Source of the DNA: Papaver somniferum
Lineage: Eukaryota > Streptophyta > Magnoliopsida > Ranunculales > Papaveraceae
Length of the DNA: 64,000 bases
Assembly: GCF_003573695.1 (NCBI RefSeq)
Contig: NW_020621936.1
Coordinates: forward strand, 10,602,001-10,666,000
Reading direction: 5' to 3'
Part shown: positions 24,357 to 37,036 of the stretch, in pieces
Position numbering within the stretch: position 1 is the first letter of the stretch
Layout of the letters: the number at the start of each line of letters is the position of its first letter
Notes under the pieces: generated by a model
What the model was told of the DNA's origin: nothing
Database searches by the model: none
Seen by the model: the letters and a program-made list of their open reading frames with translations, nothing else
Position numbers and translations under genes: made by a program

Positions 24357-24385
24357 TTGGCGCGAATACTGAACTCTTTCCCGCC
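24357..24385. promoter_or_regulatory. Pair of E2F-like sites in the MET1 promoter
   Basis: TTGGCGCGAA at 24357-24366 (complement TTCGCGCCAA) and TTTCCCGCC at 24377-24385 both match the plant E2F consensus TTTSSCGS or come very close. They lie about 190-215 bp upstream of the MET1 ATG, just before a TATA-like box. MET1 expression in Arabidopsis is linked to the RBR/E2F pathway and to dividing cells, so the sites make biological sense. Binding here is inferred. Confidence 0.65.
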
Positions 24386-24407
24386 CTCATCCTCTTTACT
24401 CTTCCAG

Positions 24408-24414
24408 TATATAA
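24408..24414 (+). promoter_or_regulatory. TATA-like box of MET1
   Basis: TATATAA about 160 bp upstream of the first ATG, just downstream of the E2F-like pair. This leaves room for a 5' UTR of roughly 130 bases. Confidence 0.5.
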
Positions 24415-24570
24415 TGTAAAAGTGCGGTCCAAATCTACTAAATATCCTAGAACAAGGGTTCCAAAATTCCATTCCCCCTCTCGGTCTCCCCAGATCGAAC
24501 ATTCTGAGGGTCATATTTCAATCTGGTCACTCATTTTGATTTTCTAGGTTTTTTTTCTTCATTTATCAAG

Positions 24571-27500
24571 ATGGGATCTGCAGCTCTATTGGATCCCAAA
24601 CCAATCGTCGCGTCCGATGGTGCTGATAGTTGCAACGCTTCAGGTATAATCTCACTCTACCCAAACTCTATATTATATGTATGTTTGGTTTTGGAGTTAG
24701 AGTTAGGGTTTGTTGTCATCTGTGATTTCCCCTAATTTGCGTGAATTTTCTCACCAGACTTCCCAGATTCAGGTAGGATTGCAAAAGTAAGATATCATTA
24801 AACTGTTTGTTAGGGTTTTGCAGTAACGCATCTAACCTAATTTGCTCGTTTACCAGAAGTAACTTTTGTTCTGATACATTCTGACACTTTGTTGCTAGGG
24901 CTTTCTGACAAGTATGTATTACTTATATTACGTTTGTTAGGGTTGGTTCAATTCATTTCGTAATAGCATCTTCTTGTTTGTTTTACCATTGCATGTATAA
25001 CTGTTTCTATACATCTAGGCATGACAAGGTTTATTTATTCATCTTGTATGGAAGGTTATTCTCCTGCAAGAAGATCTCCATCATTTGTGATATGTGACTA
25101 TGTGTAGAGTTTACAGTTTGTGTGTGTTTTGTTCTTGGTGGTTCTTAGTAGTATCTCTAAAATAATTTATTGGGATGATAATGGGTTTTTTTAAGCAAAA
25201 TTTGATTTTTGAGTTGTTGTTATTATCATTGGGCATTCATTTATTGTACGTTAATCCCGATGCACGCCTCTAGTTATTGTTCCATGTCGGGGGGGGGGGG
25301 TGATCTTTTTGGAAAGATATTAATTGTGGTTTTATTACAATCAAAAACCTCAATTCCTTGGGATCTTGTCTTCTATGTTATTAGTTCTATCTTGGGGTTC
25401 CTTTTTTGGTTTTGCTAGAAGTATCTAACAGCTTTATATGTAAAGTAGGTATATTGTTGGTGGATTTTTAGCTTTAATTGTGCATTGTGCATATTTGAAG
25501 AATTTTGAATCCTTCAATTATGACATTGTCTTTTATAGATATTATGACCTGGAAATTGATATCCCTAAGGTGAATTGTATTGGTCCCAAATCTAACCTAC
25601 AAACATCATGCTCGTTGCATATAAATAGGGAGGGATGCTTTGTTACATGTTATTATACTGCCATACGTGGGTAAACCAAAGATATCTGGTATCTCTTTTG
25701 TTTGTCAAATTCATCTTTGGGATAGTTTTTCTCGTTTAGTTATAGATCAGATTGCAGATGTTTAACTGTTGTAACGTTCCCTCCTCGCAAGGTTAAGAGT
25801 TTTAGCAGGATATACGGTACTATGGCAATACCTAACACTTATTCGATCCTCTTTTCTGTTTCATTCTCTTTTCTGTTTTTATTGCTTATGATCTATTTTC
25901 TTTTTGAGTTATCAAAAGAAAGGTCAATTTGCTTTTCCTGATACTGTTCACTCGTTGAGTTATGTGTTATTCAACGTTATCTTTCGTATAATCTGTTCAC
26001 AATTTTTTTTTTGTGCAACTTGACAGCATGTTATGAGGTTTATCCTGCAGTTTTGCTTTGCACTTGCTAATTTTTCTTCGCAGATTTCTTGAGTAGTATT
26101 TGTTTGATGCCATTCTTGATTCTGCACAATGTAGTGTTGATATTTGCAAAAGAGTAAAACTGTCTGATAAGTTATCCCCGGTTCTCTGTACACGAATTAA
26201 TTCCAGATTTGAGTTTTTGAACCTTACCTGTTCTTTGAAGAGATCTTTATCCCTGAGAAGCTTGAATTGGAGATAGCAGATGATTACCTCTCTTAAACTT
26301 ATCGTTGGTTCTATTATGAAATGTCTGTTATCAAACAACTTTCTTAAAGTTAAAGCACATGGGTGTTCGAATGTCTATATACCAAAAAGACCTGACACTT
26401 ATTTGTTTGTTTGCATGTGGGTGTTCACCACACTTCATTTCAATAGGTTTCTTTTAGACACAGTTTAGGTTGTTGAAACTTTGCGTATATCAAGATGCTG
26501 AGTAGTAGAACTCATGTAGGGTTTTTAGCAGTTGATGTGGTATAACTGATTTGCGGGAATATCTACCACTTCATATATCAATTGACCGTTTTCTGTCGGT
26601 TTTAATGCACAGTTGGTTGATACATTTGCTTGTTTAGTTGTTAGTAGTTTGCTATTGCATTTTATGGCATTTATTCAGTACTACACAGTTCGGTTTTGAG
26701 TTTGGTGTTAGATAGCTCATTCTTACTTTTTGTCTTAATGATTCCTACTCCTTTTTTCCCTGTTGCATTTTCTGTTTGTTTCCGTAGTTTTTAGGTTAGA
26801 TTTAGCACACATTTTTTCAGATGTTGTCTAACAAGCATATTTATGGTGCATCATAGTGTTCCTTCTTTTGTCATCTTACTGTATTTATTAGTTTTTCATT
26901 AGAGTTTCTCATCCTGTCAATCTTGATTAAGTAACTAATTATCATATTGTTTTGAGCACTCTCGAACATGGTTCAAGTATATACTCTTGGTTGAGTTATT
27001 GAATCAAAATCTTACCCTGCACATTATGTTGACTGCATGCTCAAATGGGCTGCATATTTGCATCTTATAGGGGTATATTGCTAAGGCCCTTAAACTACCC
27101 GTCACTTCTTTTTATATAAATTTTTTCTTTGATTAGAAAAGATACGTGGTCCGGCACTTCCTCTATAAACATCAGTTATTCCTTTTTTTCCCTTTATTCT
27201 TTAAGGGGATCTTAAAAGTACCCGGATAGGTTCCCAAAAGGCTTACTTTCTTGTTATTTAATCTCATAGTATTACCTTTGTTATATATATATCTGTGTGG
27301 AATATTCTTCTGATTCGTGCCTTTCTAGATTTTGTCGATGACGTATCACCACTTATATTCGTCAGATATCTCTTTTCTTCCCTATTTTTTACCTTTTAAC
27401 TAGATTATTAATTGGTTTTCTAAGTTGCTTAGCAATTATGGATGAATATGATTCTAATTGTTTTCTTTCTTTTTAATTATGTATTAATAGAAGAAATGAG

Positions 27501-30500
27501 GAGAAAGACTAGAAGTGGCAGCCGGAAATCTACAAGCTCTGACTTTGAGAAAATAGTTGGTGATGAGGTTGTAGCTGCAGAGGTACCCAAAGTGAAGAAG
27601 CGAAATGCTTCCAAGAAGGTTGAAGATCCTTTGCCTACTCAGAAAAGGCCAAAACGTGCAGCTGCTCCCTCAAACTTTCAAGAGAAGTCATTTCGCCTCT
27701 CTGATAAGTCTTCTGTCGTGGAAGCGAAAGAAGAACATATTGTTAATGATGAAATCAGCGCAATACGTCTTACTTCTGGCCCAGATAATCCTCGACTGAA
27801 CAGAAGACTCACAGATTTCACTTTACATAAGGGGGATGGGAAACCACAGCATCTCGAGATGTCAGAAGTGGATGATTTGTTCATTTCTGGTCTGATCTTA
27901 ACGTTGGACGACAATCCAGAGAATGACAAAGAAAAAGTAAAAGGAGTGCGATGTGAAGATTTTGGTCGGATAGAGTCCTGGGCAATCTCGGGTTATGAAG
28001 ATGGGTCTCCTGTTGTTTGGGTCTCAACTGAGCTAACAGACTATGTTTGTGTGAAACCTGCAAGCAACTACAAGAACTTATATGACCTTTTCTTCTGCAA
28101 GGCTCAGGCTTGTATCGAGGTTTACAAAAAGTTAACCAAGTCTTATGGAGGGAACCGTGACTTGAGTCTAGATGAACTGCTTGCTGGAGTAACTCGTTCC
28201 ATGAGTGGAATCAAGGGCTTTCCTGGTGGAGTGTCTGTTAAGGAATTTGTTATCTCACAAGGTGACTTTATCTATAAACAACTGATTGGGTTGGATGAAA
28301 CTTCCACCAAAAATGATCAAATCTTTAACGAGTTACCTGTACTTGTTGCTCTTCGAGATGAGTCAAAGATGGGCAATGTTAGAGTACCTGCCAAACTATT
28401 GTCAGGTGGAAGTTTGAAGATTGGAGATGTAGGAGAGAAATTGGATAGCATGTCTATGGAAGTCGATGACGATAAGTATGCACGGTTGCTGCAGGAAGAA
28501 GAGGACTGGAAGACAATGAAAAACTCAAGGAAAAATCAGCGCGCTGCATCAGCAAATGATTACATCAAGATCAGTGAAGATGAAATTGCAAATGATTATC
28601 CTCTACCAGCATACTACAAACCATCTCCCGATGAGATTGATGAGTATCTAGTCCATGACATGGATGACAATGTTGAACTCCCAACAAACATGCTTCATTA
28701 CTGGTCGCTCTACAATGTAGATCTCAGACTTATTTCTTTGGAGCTTCTTCCGATGAAGTTCACTGAAGCTGATGTTACAATGTTTGGCTCTGGGGCCATG
28801 ACTGCTGATAATGGGGGCGGATTCTTTAGTGATGATACTGGTGTTTCTGGAGCACAAGCCGGAGACGGGGTTCCAATTTATCTCAGTGCAGTAAAGGAAT
28901 GGTGTATTGAATTTGGATGTGGACTGATGTCGATAATGATACGTACTGATCTGTCTTGGTAAGTCAGCTTATATTTATCTGTTAAGTAAAAATAGTAATA
29001 TACCAATAATACTCGAGTTGGAGCTTTCTACATATAGAATTTACTACCTCCTGTTAATTATTATCATATGAATTTCTAGTTATTCATGTATTGGGTTCTC
29101 ATTTCTTCAGGTATAGACTTGGGAAACCATCAAAACAGTACACTCCATGGTATGAAACTGTTACCAAAGTGGCAAGGCTTGCGATAAGCATCATCAATTT
29201 GTTATTGGAGCAAAGCCGGGTAGCTCGGCTTTCTTTTGCAGATGTGATCAAGAGAGTTTCTGACTTTGGGAAGGACAATCCGTCTTATGTATCATCTAAT
29301 TTGGCAGTAGTTGAGAGGTTCGTGGTTGTCCATGGACAGATCATACTGCAACTATTTGCTATATACCCTCATACATCCATCAACAAGTGTGCTTTTGTCA
29401 CCGGCCTTTCTGCCAAAATGGTGCAAAGATGCCACACAAAGTTGAAAATAAAGGGGCGGCATAAGAAAGATGAGCGACTCTTGAACCCTCGGGCAACAAT
29501 GGGACCTATTATATCTAAAAAGCAAGCAATGCAGGCGACTGCAACAAGGTTGATCAGTAAAATTTGGGGCGAGTACTATTTAAATTACTCACCTGAAGTT
29601 CCAGTCGAAGGAGATATGTGTGAAGTTAAAGAAGATGCAGAGGTAGAGGAAGAGGCTGAAGAAGATATTGAAGAGGAGGACGCCGAAGAGAAGGTGGTAT
29701 TGCTTGATGAAAAGGTTCCGAAGTCTCATTCACCAAAACCAGTTAAAGCTAAGTCAAGTAGCAAAGAAATCAGATGGGATGGGGATTCTATTGGCAAAAC
29801 TTGTTCCGGCGAGTCTCTTTACAAACAGGCTATTGTACGTGGTGATGTGGTTGTTGTTGGAGGTACTGTAGGACTCGAACTTGATGATTCAGATGAAATG
29901 CTGGTTATTTGCTTTGTGGAATACATGTATGAAAGATCAAATGGAAGAAAAATGGTGCATGGTAGGGTTATGAAGAGAGGATCTGAGACTGTTCTTGGTA
30001 ACACTGCTAATGAGAGGGAGGTTTTTATGACAAATAATTGTCACGAATTTGAATTGGGTGATATTAAACAAATGTTTGTTGTGGAAATAAGAAAAATTTC
30101 TTGGGGACATCAGTATAGGAAGGATAATGCTAGTGCTGACAAATCTGACACGGCACGAGCAGAGGAGATGAAGAAAAAAGGATTACCAATGGAGTACTAC
30201 TGCAAGAGTTTGTATTGGCCTGAAAAAGGTGCTTTCGTTAGTTTGCCTTTGAAAAGCTTGGGTCTTGGAAACGGGGTTTGTAATTCCTGCAAATTAATGG
30301 AAACTCAGAAGGAGAAAGATATTCTCAAAGCAGCTTCATCAAATACTGGCTTCATCTACAAGGGAGTTGAGTATATGGTTAACGACTTTGTCTATGTCAG
30401 CCCTGAACACTTCACAGCAGATGAAGAAGAGCTTGGTACTTTTAAATCGGGCCGAAATGTTGGTCTGAAAGCTTTCGTTGTGTGTCAGTTGGTCGATGTT

Positions 30501-33500
30501 GACTTCCCTAAGAACTCCAAGAAAATTACCCCCCAGTCTTTTGAGGTTGAGGTCCGGAGATTTTTCAGACCGGAAGATGCCTCTTTCGAGAAGGCTTATG
30601 CATCAGATGTTAGAGAAGTAAGTTAAAAGCCTCTCTCTTTCTCACTTGCTCCCTCTCTCATGCATATATGCATTACACCTGCCAGATTATTCCTTGTTTG
30701 TCTAATAGTTTGTCATCTGGAAATGTAGGTGTACTACAGCGAAGAGACACTTCATGTGCCTGTATCAACCTTAGAAGGGAAGTGTGAAATCAGAAAGAAG
30801 TGTGATCTTCCATCTTTTGGTGGTCCTGGAATGTTTGAGCATGTCTTCTTTTGTGAACACCAGTACGACCCCACTAAAAGAACTATAAAGCAGGTAAGTA
30901 ACCATTAAGCTAGCTATGTTTACATCTCTCTCTCTCTCTCTCTCACTCACTATTTACACTTCATGGACAGTTGACACCAAACATCAAGATTAGGTTTTCT
31001 CCGGGCAAGGTAGTTAATGATGCTGCAGTCCGTAAGAAAAAGGGAAAAGCTAAAGCCATTGAAGATGAATTAGATGTTACTGACAAACAAGATATGTCTC
31101 AGGAAAATCGCTTAGCTACTTTAGATATTTTTGCTGGTTGTGGTGGGTTGTCAGAAGGATTACAACAAGCTGGTAAGTTCACTATTATTAATTTCCTATT
31201 CAATTTATTTGTAGATACTTAGATATACTATCATTTGCTTTGGCATTCACAGGGGTTGCATGTACTAAGTGGGCTATTGAATACGAACAACCTGCTGGAG
31301 AAGCATTTATAGTTAATCATCCAGATGCTTTGATGTTCGTTGATAATTGTAATGTGATCCTGAGGTAATTGCTTGCCTTCTTTATTTTATTTTCATCTAC
31401 TTTCCGTTTGACATATCTAGTTTGCATCCTTTTCACTTGCTAACGGATTCTTGCTGCAGGGCTATAATGGAAAAATGTGGGGACCTAGATGATTGTATCT
31501 CCACTCCCGAGGCTGCTGAGTTAGCTGCAAAACTCACTGAGGAGAAAATCAACAATTTACCATTACCTGGTCAGGTGGATTTTATCAATGGTGGTCCTCC
31601 GTGCCAGGTCTGTGAGAACTCTTACATGCTAACAATGCAATTTGGCTTTAATACCCTACTTGTTTAGCCTAATTTATAATATATTACTCTTTACACTTTT
31701 ACTGAATATAGTTCTCGTGTAGGGTTTTTCTGGAATGAATAGATTTAATCAAAGTACATGGAGTAAGGTCCAATGTGAGATGATCTTAGCATTTCTATCC
31801 TTCGCCGATTACTTTCGGCCCAAGTTTTTCCTTCTTGAGAATGTGAGGACCTTCGTATCATTCAACAAAGGACAGACATTCCGCTTAACTTTAGCTTCAC
31901 TCCTTGAAATGGGTTATCAGGTACCTGTTTTTTATCGCTTATACCCTGAGTACTTTCACCTAATTTGTTTGTATTTTAAACGGTTGAAATGCTGGAATCA
32001 AAACTATAATCCTGTGTTATAGGTGAGATTTGGTGTTCTAGAAGCTGGCGCGTTTGGTATTTCTCAGTCTAGAAAGCGAGCGTTTATATGGGCAGCTTCT
32101 CCAGAAGAGAATCTACCTGAATGGCCTGAGCCAATGCATGTTTTCAATAGCCCAGCATTGAAAATTGCACTGCCGGGAGGTGTGCAGTATGCAGCTGCAC
32201 GGAGTACATCTACTGGAGCCCCTTTCCGTGCGATAACTGTAAGAGATACAATTGGAGATCTCCCACCTGTTTCAAACGGGGCATCTAAGATCGAGATGGA
32301 GGTATCTTTTGGCTTTTCTTATAAATCAAGTTCCTAGAATCTATTTATCGATTAGCAGTTTGTTTTCTTCCCTGTTCTCTTAATCTTTGTCTCTGTTTTT
32401 CACAGTATGAAAATGAACCTGTGTCCTGGTTCCAAAAACAAATTCGAGCAGACATGGTGCTCTTGTCTGATCATATATCGAAGGAAATGAATGAGCTGAA
32501 TCTTATCCGGTGTCAGAGAATTCCTAAGCGCCCGGGTGCTGATTGGCTATGTCTTCCTAACGAAAAGGTATCTGCTTTTAACTTGTCACTAAAACATTTG
32601 CATCTAACAAACCCACTTCAAACCTAGGCCTCAGCATGTGGTTATGCACTCTAAAATAGTTATAAAGCTGACTAAATTGACCGTTTCAGTGCCCACCAAG
32701 CAGGGACGAAGCTAGGAAACTAGCCGAGGGTAGGCAAAAAAAAATCTCCAAGTTTTTAGGGTAGGCAAAAGTGGAAAAATAGGCTTGGAACCCATAATAC
32801 AAAAGAAAAAAGGCTTAGGAGCCAGCTTAGCAGAGTAGGCAGTCCCTTGATGTGTGATGGCTCCGCCACTGCCACCAAGCATATGTTGGATCTTCTCTAC
32901 TTACGGTTAACATAAGGTCAACGAAATTGAAACCTTATGGATGATTGTTTAATTGGCTGTGTTGTTAATTGGCTTCGTTGTGGAGTGTAGGTGAAACTGT
33001 CTTCAGGAGAATTGGTAGACCTGATACCATGGTGCCTTCCGAACACAGCGAAAAGGCACAATCAATGGAAGGGGTTGTTTGGAAGATTGGATTGGAGAGG
33101 TAATTTCCCAACCTCTGTCACTGACCCTCAACCTATGGGTAAAGTTGGAATGTGCTTCCACCCTGATCAGGACAGGATTGTTACGGTTCGGGAATGTGCT
33201 AGATCCCAAGTAAGTCATGATTTTTCCAACTTTCTTTACATTATTTATTATCATAGCCATCTTAAGCCTTGTAACATCTTTGCTCATTAAAGTGTGAAGT
33301 ACAATAATTAACAATTAACACATAAGATGAAAAATACTAAGGGTTTGATTATCTTTTTTCTTATGCAGGGTTTTCGGGACAGTTTCAAGTTTGCTGGAAA
33401 CACTATTAATAAGCATAGGCAAATTGGAAATGCAGTGCCACCTCCATTAGCGTTTGCTTTGGGTAGAAAACTCAAAGAAGCTGTGGATGGAAAGGGCTTA

Positions 33501-33521
33501 TTTAAAGGAGCAGAATGCTGA
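24571..33521 (+). CDS. MET1: DNA (cytosine-5)-methyltransferase 1, maintenance CG methylation
   Basis: Copies CG methylation onto new strands after replication, in the nucleus. Exons read: 24571-24643, 27491-28958, 29111-30617, 30729-30893, 30971-31172, 31253-31364, 31460-31607, 31723-31920, 32023-32301, 32406-32567, 32991-33209, 33369-33521. All introns are GT-AG and phases agree, giving 1561 codons (Arabidopsis MET1 is about 1530). Domains: basic N-terminus; two RFD (targeting) domains, about residues 115-260 and 440-660; an acidic Glu-rich linker near 690; BAH1 740-880; BAH2 925-1070; catalytic domain from about 1120. Catalytic motifs: [14 protein letters not shown] (I), GGPPCQ (IV, split after Gln by an intron, catalytic Cys present), ENVRTF (VI), QSRKRAF (VIII), [10 protein letters not shown] (X). 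There is no CXXC finger, as in plant MET1. The ATG at 24571 is chosen because its 73-nt exon joins exon 2 in phase. The ATG at 27497 is the alternative. It appears intact. Confidence 0.95.
24644..27490 (+). other. MET1 intron 1 (2.8 kb) with a possible 15-nt microexon
   Basis: The long first intron contains no other gene. At 24758-24772 the 15 bases ACTTCCCAGATTCAG are flanked by CACCAG and GTAGGA. They would fit the phase of both neighbouring exons and add DFPDS after residue 24. This could be an alternative microexon or chance. A run of ten Gs sits near 25290-25300. Confidence 0.55.
32701..32871. mobile_element. hAT-type MITE in MET1 intron 10
   Basis: A 171-bp insert with imperfect inverted ends (CAGGGACGAAGCTA at the left, complement of the right end CAGTGGCGGAGCCA). 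It is flanked by an exact 8-bp duplication CCACCAAG (32693-32700 and 32872-32879). An 8-bp duplication and CAG-type ends fit hAT-derived MITEs. It lies between splice sites and should not disturb the reading frame. Confidence 0.85.
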
Positions 33522-33652
33522 AATTCCTCGAAGCATGTAGGGATTCAAAAGATAGCTCAGTAGCCAGCTTTGCCTGACTGATTTTTTGACTGAAATGATA
33601 TCCACAATCATGTCAAACAATATTGCTTTCATCTATATCTAAATCTATACTA

Positions 33653-33658
33653 AATAAA
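33653..33658 (+). terminator. Likely poly(A) signal of MET1
   Basis: AATAAA about 130 bp after the stop codon, followed by T-rich sequence. It is the nearest canonical signal downstream of the last exon. Confidence 0.5.
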
Positions 33659-33994
33659 GCAAAGCCTGTTCACCTCTTTTTGGCTTATTTGTACATAGTG
33701 GTTCTTTTTCTTAGTCCTTGCTTTATTTAAGCTGAAAATGAATTTTGGTGGTTTAATCAGAATGGAGGCAAATGCAATATTTTTAGGTTAGGAGAATGTG
33801 GATGTTTTTTTTTTCAGGTTAAGAGAAAGTGGATGTTATTCATGTGTATTACAATTGCACTTGATCATCTGCGAGAGTGTTCAAATGTAGTTATGGAGGA
33901 AATTATATTTGGACATAAACATCAAGGACAGTCTTGTATGTAATCTAACTTTGATGTAGCTGAGAATCCTCTTGGCTGCTGCCAAGCGAGTTGT
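33659..33994. other. Intergenic region after MET1
   Basis: T-rich sequence with an imperfect local repeat (GGTTAGGAGAATGTGGATG, then GGTTAAGAGAAAGTGGATG, 33786-33837). No gene was recognised. Confidence 0.45.
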
Positions 33995-34106
33995 CCTTGG
34001 ATGCTGCATATGTAGATAAACCCACCAAAAACAAAAGCAATATCAGTCATCCTTGGATGCTGCATATGTAGATAAACCCACCAAAAACAAAAGCAATATC
34101 AGTCAT
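33995..34106. repeat. 56-bp tandem duplication
   Basis: Two adjacent, essentially identical 56-bp units starting CCTTGGATGCTGCATATG at 33995 and 34051. This is a recent local duplication with no coding content. Confidence 0.9.
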
Positions 34107-34332
34107 ACTCTCTGTTGGATGATGTAAAGAACCCACCAAAAACCATACTTTGTAGGATCTTCAATCAGTACGTCAGACTTGCTCGACTTAATGTTAGCAT
34201 GAATATAGGTTTAACATGGCTTAGAACCAACCACGTTCGTCTTCTTCTTCAACAAGTCAAAGGCTTACTTGATTGGAGACAGAAAGTCCTTTTAACATCA
34301 AGACCAAGAAAGTAGTATAAAGGATCCCGGAG

Positions 34333-34406
34333 AGCATTCCAATGCAAAGGGTCAAGGTTATCCTACGTGGAGGTCTTATTAACACATTCTTATGTGTGAG
34401 TCATTA
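34333..34406. repeat. Truncated end of a GAGCATTCCAATGC-type MITE
   Basis: GAGCATTCCAATGCAAAGGG and the following TATCCTACGTGGAGGTC match the complement of the right end of the adjacent MITE (34725-34772). This is a second, broken copy of the same family, abutting the intact one. Confidence 0.6.
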
Positions 34407-34772
34407 GAGCATTTCTAATGCAAGGGGTGGAGGTCATTAAAAACTATGCCACTTAAGATTTAAGACCTTTTATTACCAAAATTCCATCTCCAATGCTAGG
34501 GTTAAGGACCTTGGGTTGTGACATAATTATGTGGGGTGGAAGAGAAAGGCTAAATAAGACCTTCTCTATGACCTTGGGTCAAAGTCCACATTATCAATTG
34601 TCTCTATTTTAACTTGAATATTGTTAGATAAAACCTTGAGAATTGAAGATGATTTTTTGGGTTGAAAGGTGTTAACTTTATTTGCTTTGTCCATATATGA
34701 ATGACCTTCGTAGAAAATGTGATATTTAGACCTCCACATAGGATCACCTCCACCCTAGCATTGGAGATGCTC
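34407..34772. mobile_element. PIF/Harbinger-type (Tourist-like) MITE
   Basis: 366 bp. It starts GAGCATTTCTAATGCAAGGG and ends with the inverted CCTAGCATTGGAGATGCTC. TTA flanks both sides (34404-34406 and 34773-34775), the trinucleotide duplication typical of Harbinger elements. No coding capacity. Confidence 0.8.
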
Positions 34773-34775
34773 TTA

Positions 34776-35440
34776 CTAGTTAACGAGTTGATCACGATTT
34801 TTGTTCTCCTCAGATCTTTTTTTTGCTCTCCCTTTAACAAAAATCTTTGTTAATGGCATTAGAATACTAATGAAACATATAATCTTTTTTTATTAGTTTT
34901 TAGCCATTGGCATGGGAAGACTAATCATACCGTACAACTTTGTGCATCCTTTAAATTCAATGTGAACAATATGACCCTTCTTGTTAGTCAAAATTAGTTT
35001 TCTGATTTTCAGTTATTTCCTTTACATTTTTTTAGATATATATTTTAAAATCACATTTAAAATAAGAAAGTTAAAGTTTCCAACATTTAAGCACTTTTGG
35101 ATTCTACTGCCAAATTGTAATGGTACCCAACTATGACTACTGAGTGAAGCTCTGTAATTTTCTTTCTTTCTTGGTCTCATTTCTTCTTCTCTGTTTTCAC
35201 TAAGATAGTTGAGAAGATACCAAACTGTAAGATGCAGAATTTGAAACTTCTCAGCAAGACGCAATTATAGCCCATATTAGTATTAGCAACATAAAGCAGA
35301 AGAAATAAAACCCAGATCCATAATTAACTTTGGGGAATTTTGATCAATTTTTCTCCCTATACAATCTACATCTATCAATCCATTATCAACAATTAAGGTA
35401 TAATTTACAAAAGGAAATAAAGATGATGAAGAATCAGAAG
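34776..35440. other. Intergenic region, nothing recognised
   Basis: AT-rich sequence with only short chance frames. Confidence 0.4.
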
Positions 35441-35445
35441 CAAAA

Positions 35446-35836
35446 TGATACATGACGTATTTTGGCAAGTCTCATATATTCAATATTTGACTAAATTTTG
35501 GATATTTATAAGTTTTGGTATTTAAGTTATTAGGATAATTAGTTTTTTCTTAGATTTATTCTGTTTTTGTGAGAAAAATATATTCTCCTAGGTAGTTTAG
35601 TAATTTTAGACTTTTACATTTGGAGGCTATAAATAGCCATTTCCATTATCATTGTAATTAGCCTGGGAGCTCGTTTATTGAAATATTATTAACCAGTTGG
35701 TTGTTATTTGGGTTAAACTCCATTGTTACTTTCTTGTACTCTTGGATTAGAGTTTGCTCCTGGATTGGAGTGTTTTATCGGTTACTTTAAGGAGTGGATT
35801 CTCCTTGTTTTCAAATCGCTTCCGTGTGCCATATCA
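35446..35836 (+). repeat. 5' LTR of the mini retrotransposon
   Basis: 391 bp with TATA box GCTATAAATAG near 35627. It is closely matched by 37156-37548, and small indels (for example near 35530 and 35605) separate the copies. Confidence 0.9.
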
Positions 35837-36332
35837 GGTGGTACCAGAGCAGGCTTTTCCTGTGATGTTCGTCTGTGGATTTTGCCTGGAAGGATCGATC
35901 GAAGAGTCTCGTGATATCTAGGTTATTTATCGAAAAAAAAAAACGTGCATTCATCGTCAAGTTGAAACTTCTGTTTTGGTACGTATCTTATTCTTCATCT
36001 GTTGCGGTTTACTGAAATCTTTGTTTTCTTACTTGAAGAAAAAGAGTTGAAGAAAGAGGTATGTTCGGTGAGATCTATAGATATTGATACTATAGGTTGT
36101 TGGGTCTTATTTTTATTACTCGTCGACACAGACTAAGTCCATTAACTATTTTACTCTACTGTTCTTAGTTTTCAAAAACCCATTTTAATTAAGTGGTGTA
36201 CACTAAGTGTCTGTTCCATCAAGGGATAGTTTTCAAACCTCTCGTTCAGTACCTACCCGGGAAAAGTTAATTTATATGCAAGAATCAAGATGCATATACA
36301 AACCTATACTTTTCGTGGTTGATATATACTGG

Positions 36333-37036
36333 AGAGTAAACTTTGGGATTTTGTTATCCATAATTGTTGTGAACAAAATCTGGTGGCGATAAAAATGATG
36401 GAATCTTTGGGGTTAGAGATGGATTGGTATCCTGTCCCAGACCGGATTAAATGGGTCAATAGCAAAGACGGCCTAACTACTTGTTTAGGTGTTTGCAAAA
36501 TTCCAATAGCAATTGGTAAGTGTTACTCCGACATAATCATTTGCGAAGTAGTTGACATTGACGTTTGTGATGTTGTGTTGGGTGCTCCATGGCTGTTTGA
36601 GGTTCGAGCAAGTTGTCGTGACAACATTTGTGAATTCATGTGGGGAACAACCAAAGTCAAGCTAGTGCCCGGTAAGCGACCGCCAGGAAAATTAAAAGAA
36701 ATGGTGTCTAAAAGTGCTCTTCATGCAACATGTGATGTTAAGTTTCAAGGAAATCTTGGTGTTGATGAAAGCGACAGTATCCAGGCCGTTAATCAAATTA
36801 CTGAAGACAATGAGATACTTAATGAAGGTCCCTCCCAAATGGATGCAGTTGTGGTAACAATTCCCAAAAGCTCATATGAAGATCCTTTTGCAATATTCTA
36901 TACACCTATATCTGTCGGATGCTCACAAGACTTTTTGTGGAAGTGTTCATGGGAATTTTTGTACTGTGGCCGATCATGTATTTGGTACATGTTAATGAAG
37001 AAGCATATGAAGAAAAAATTAGTTTTTGAACGGTAA
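36333..37036 (+). pseudogene. Retroviral-type aspartic protease fragment, inactive
   Basis: An open stretch encodes NLVAIKMMESLGLEM, then a hydrophobic segment ending DVVLGAPWLFEVRA. This is the fold pattern of a Ty3/gypsy protease, where ILG.PW is the usual C-terminal signature. The active-site segment just upstream reads FVIHNCCEQNLVAI, where functional relatives have an Asp-Ser/Thr-Gly-type triad, so the catalytic Asp appears replaced by His. After about residue 130 the sequence becomes unrecognisable, and RT and integrase are absent. It lies inside the mini LTR element in the same sense. Confidence 0.75.

Noticed and set aside
25285..25305. Run of ten Gs in MET1 intron 1 as a G-quadruplex
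   Set aside because: A single homopolymer without further G-tracts nearby. It is more likely simple slippage.
27678..28063. Minus-strand frames opposite MET1 exon 2
   Set aside because: Shadows of a strongly coding exon on the other strand.
24571..33521. MET1 as a chromomethylase (CMT) or DRM gene
   Set aside because: There is no chromodomain between catalytic motifs and no rearranged catalytic order. Two RFD and two BAH domains mark the MET1/DNMT1 type.
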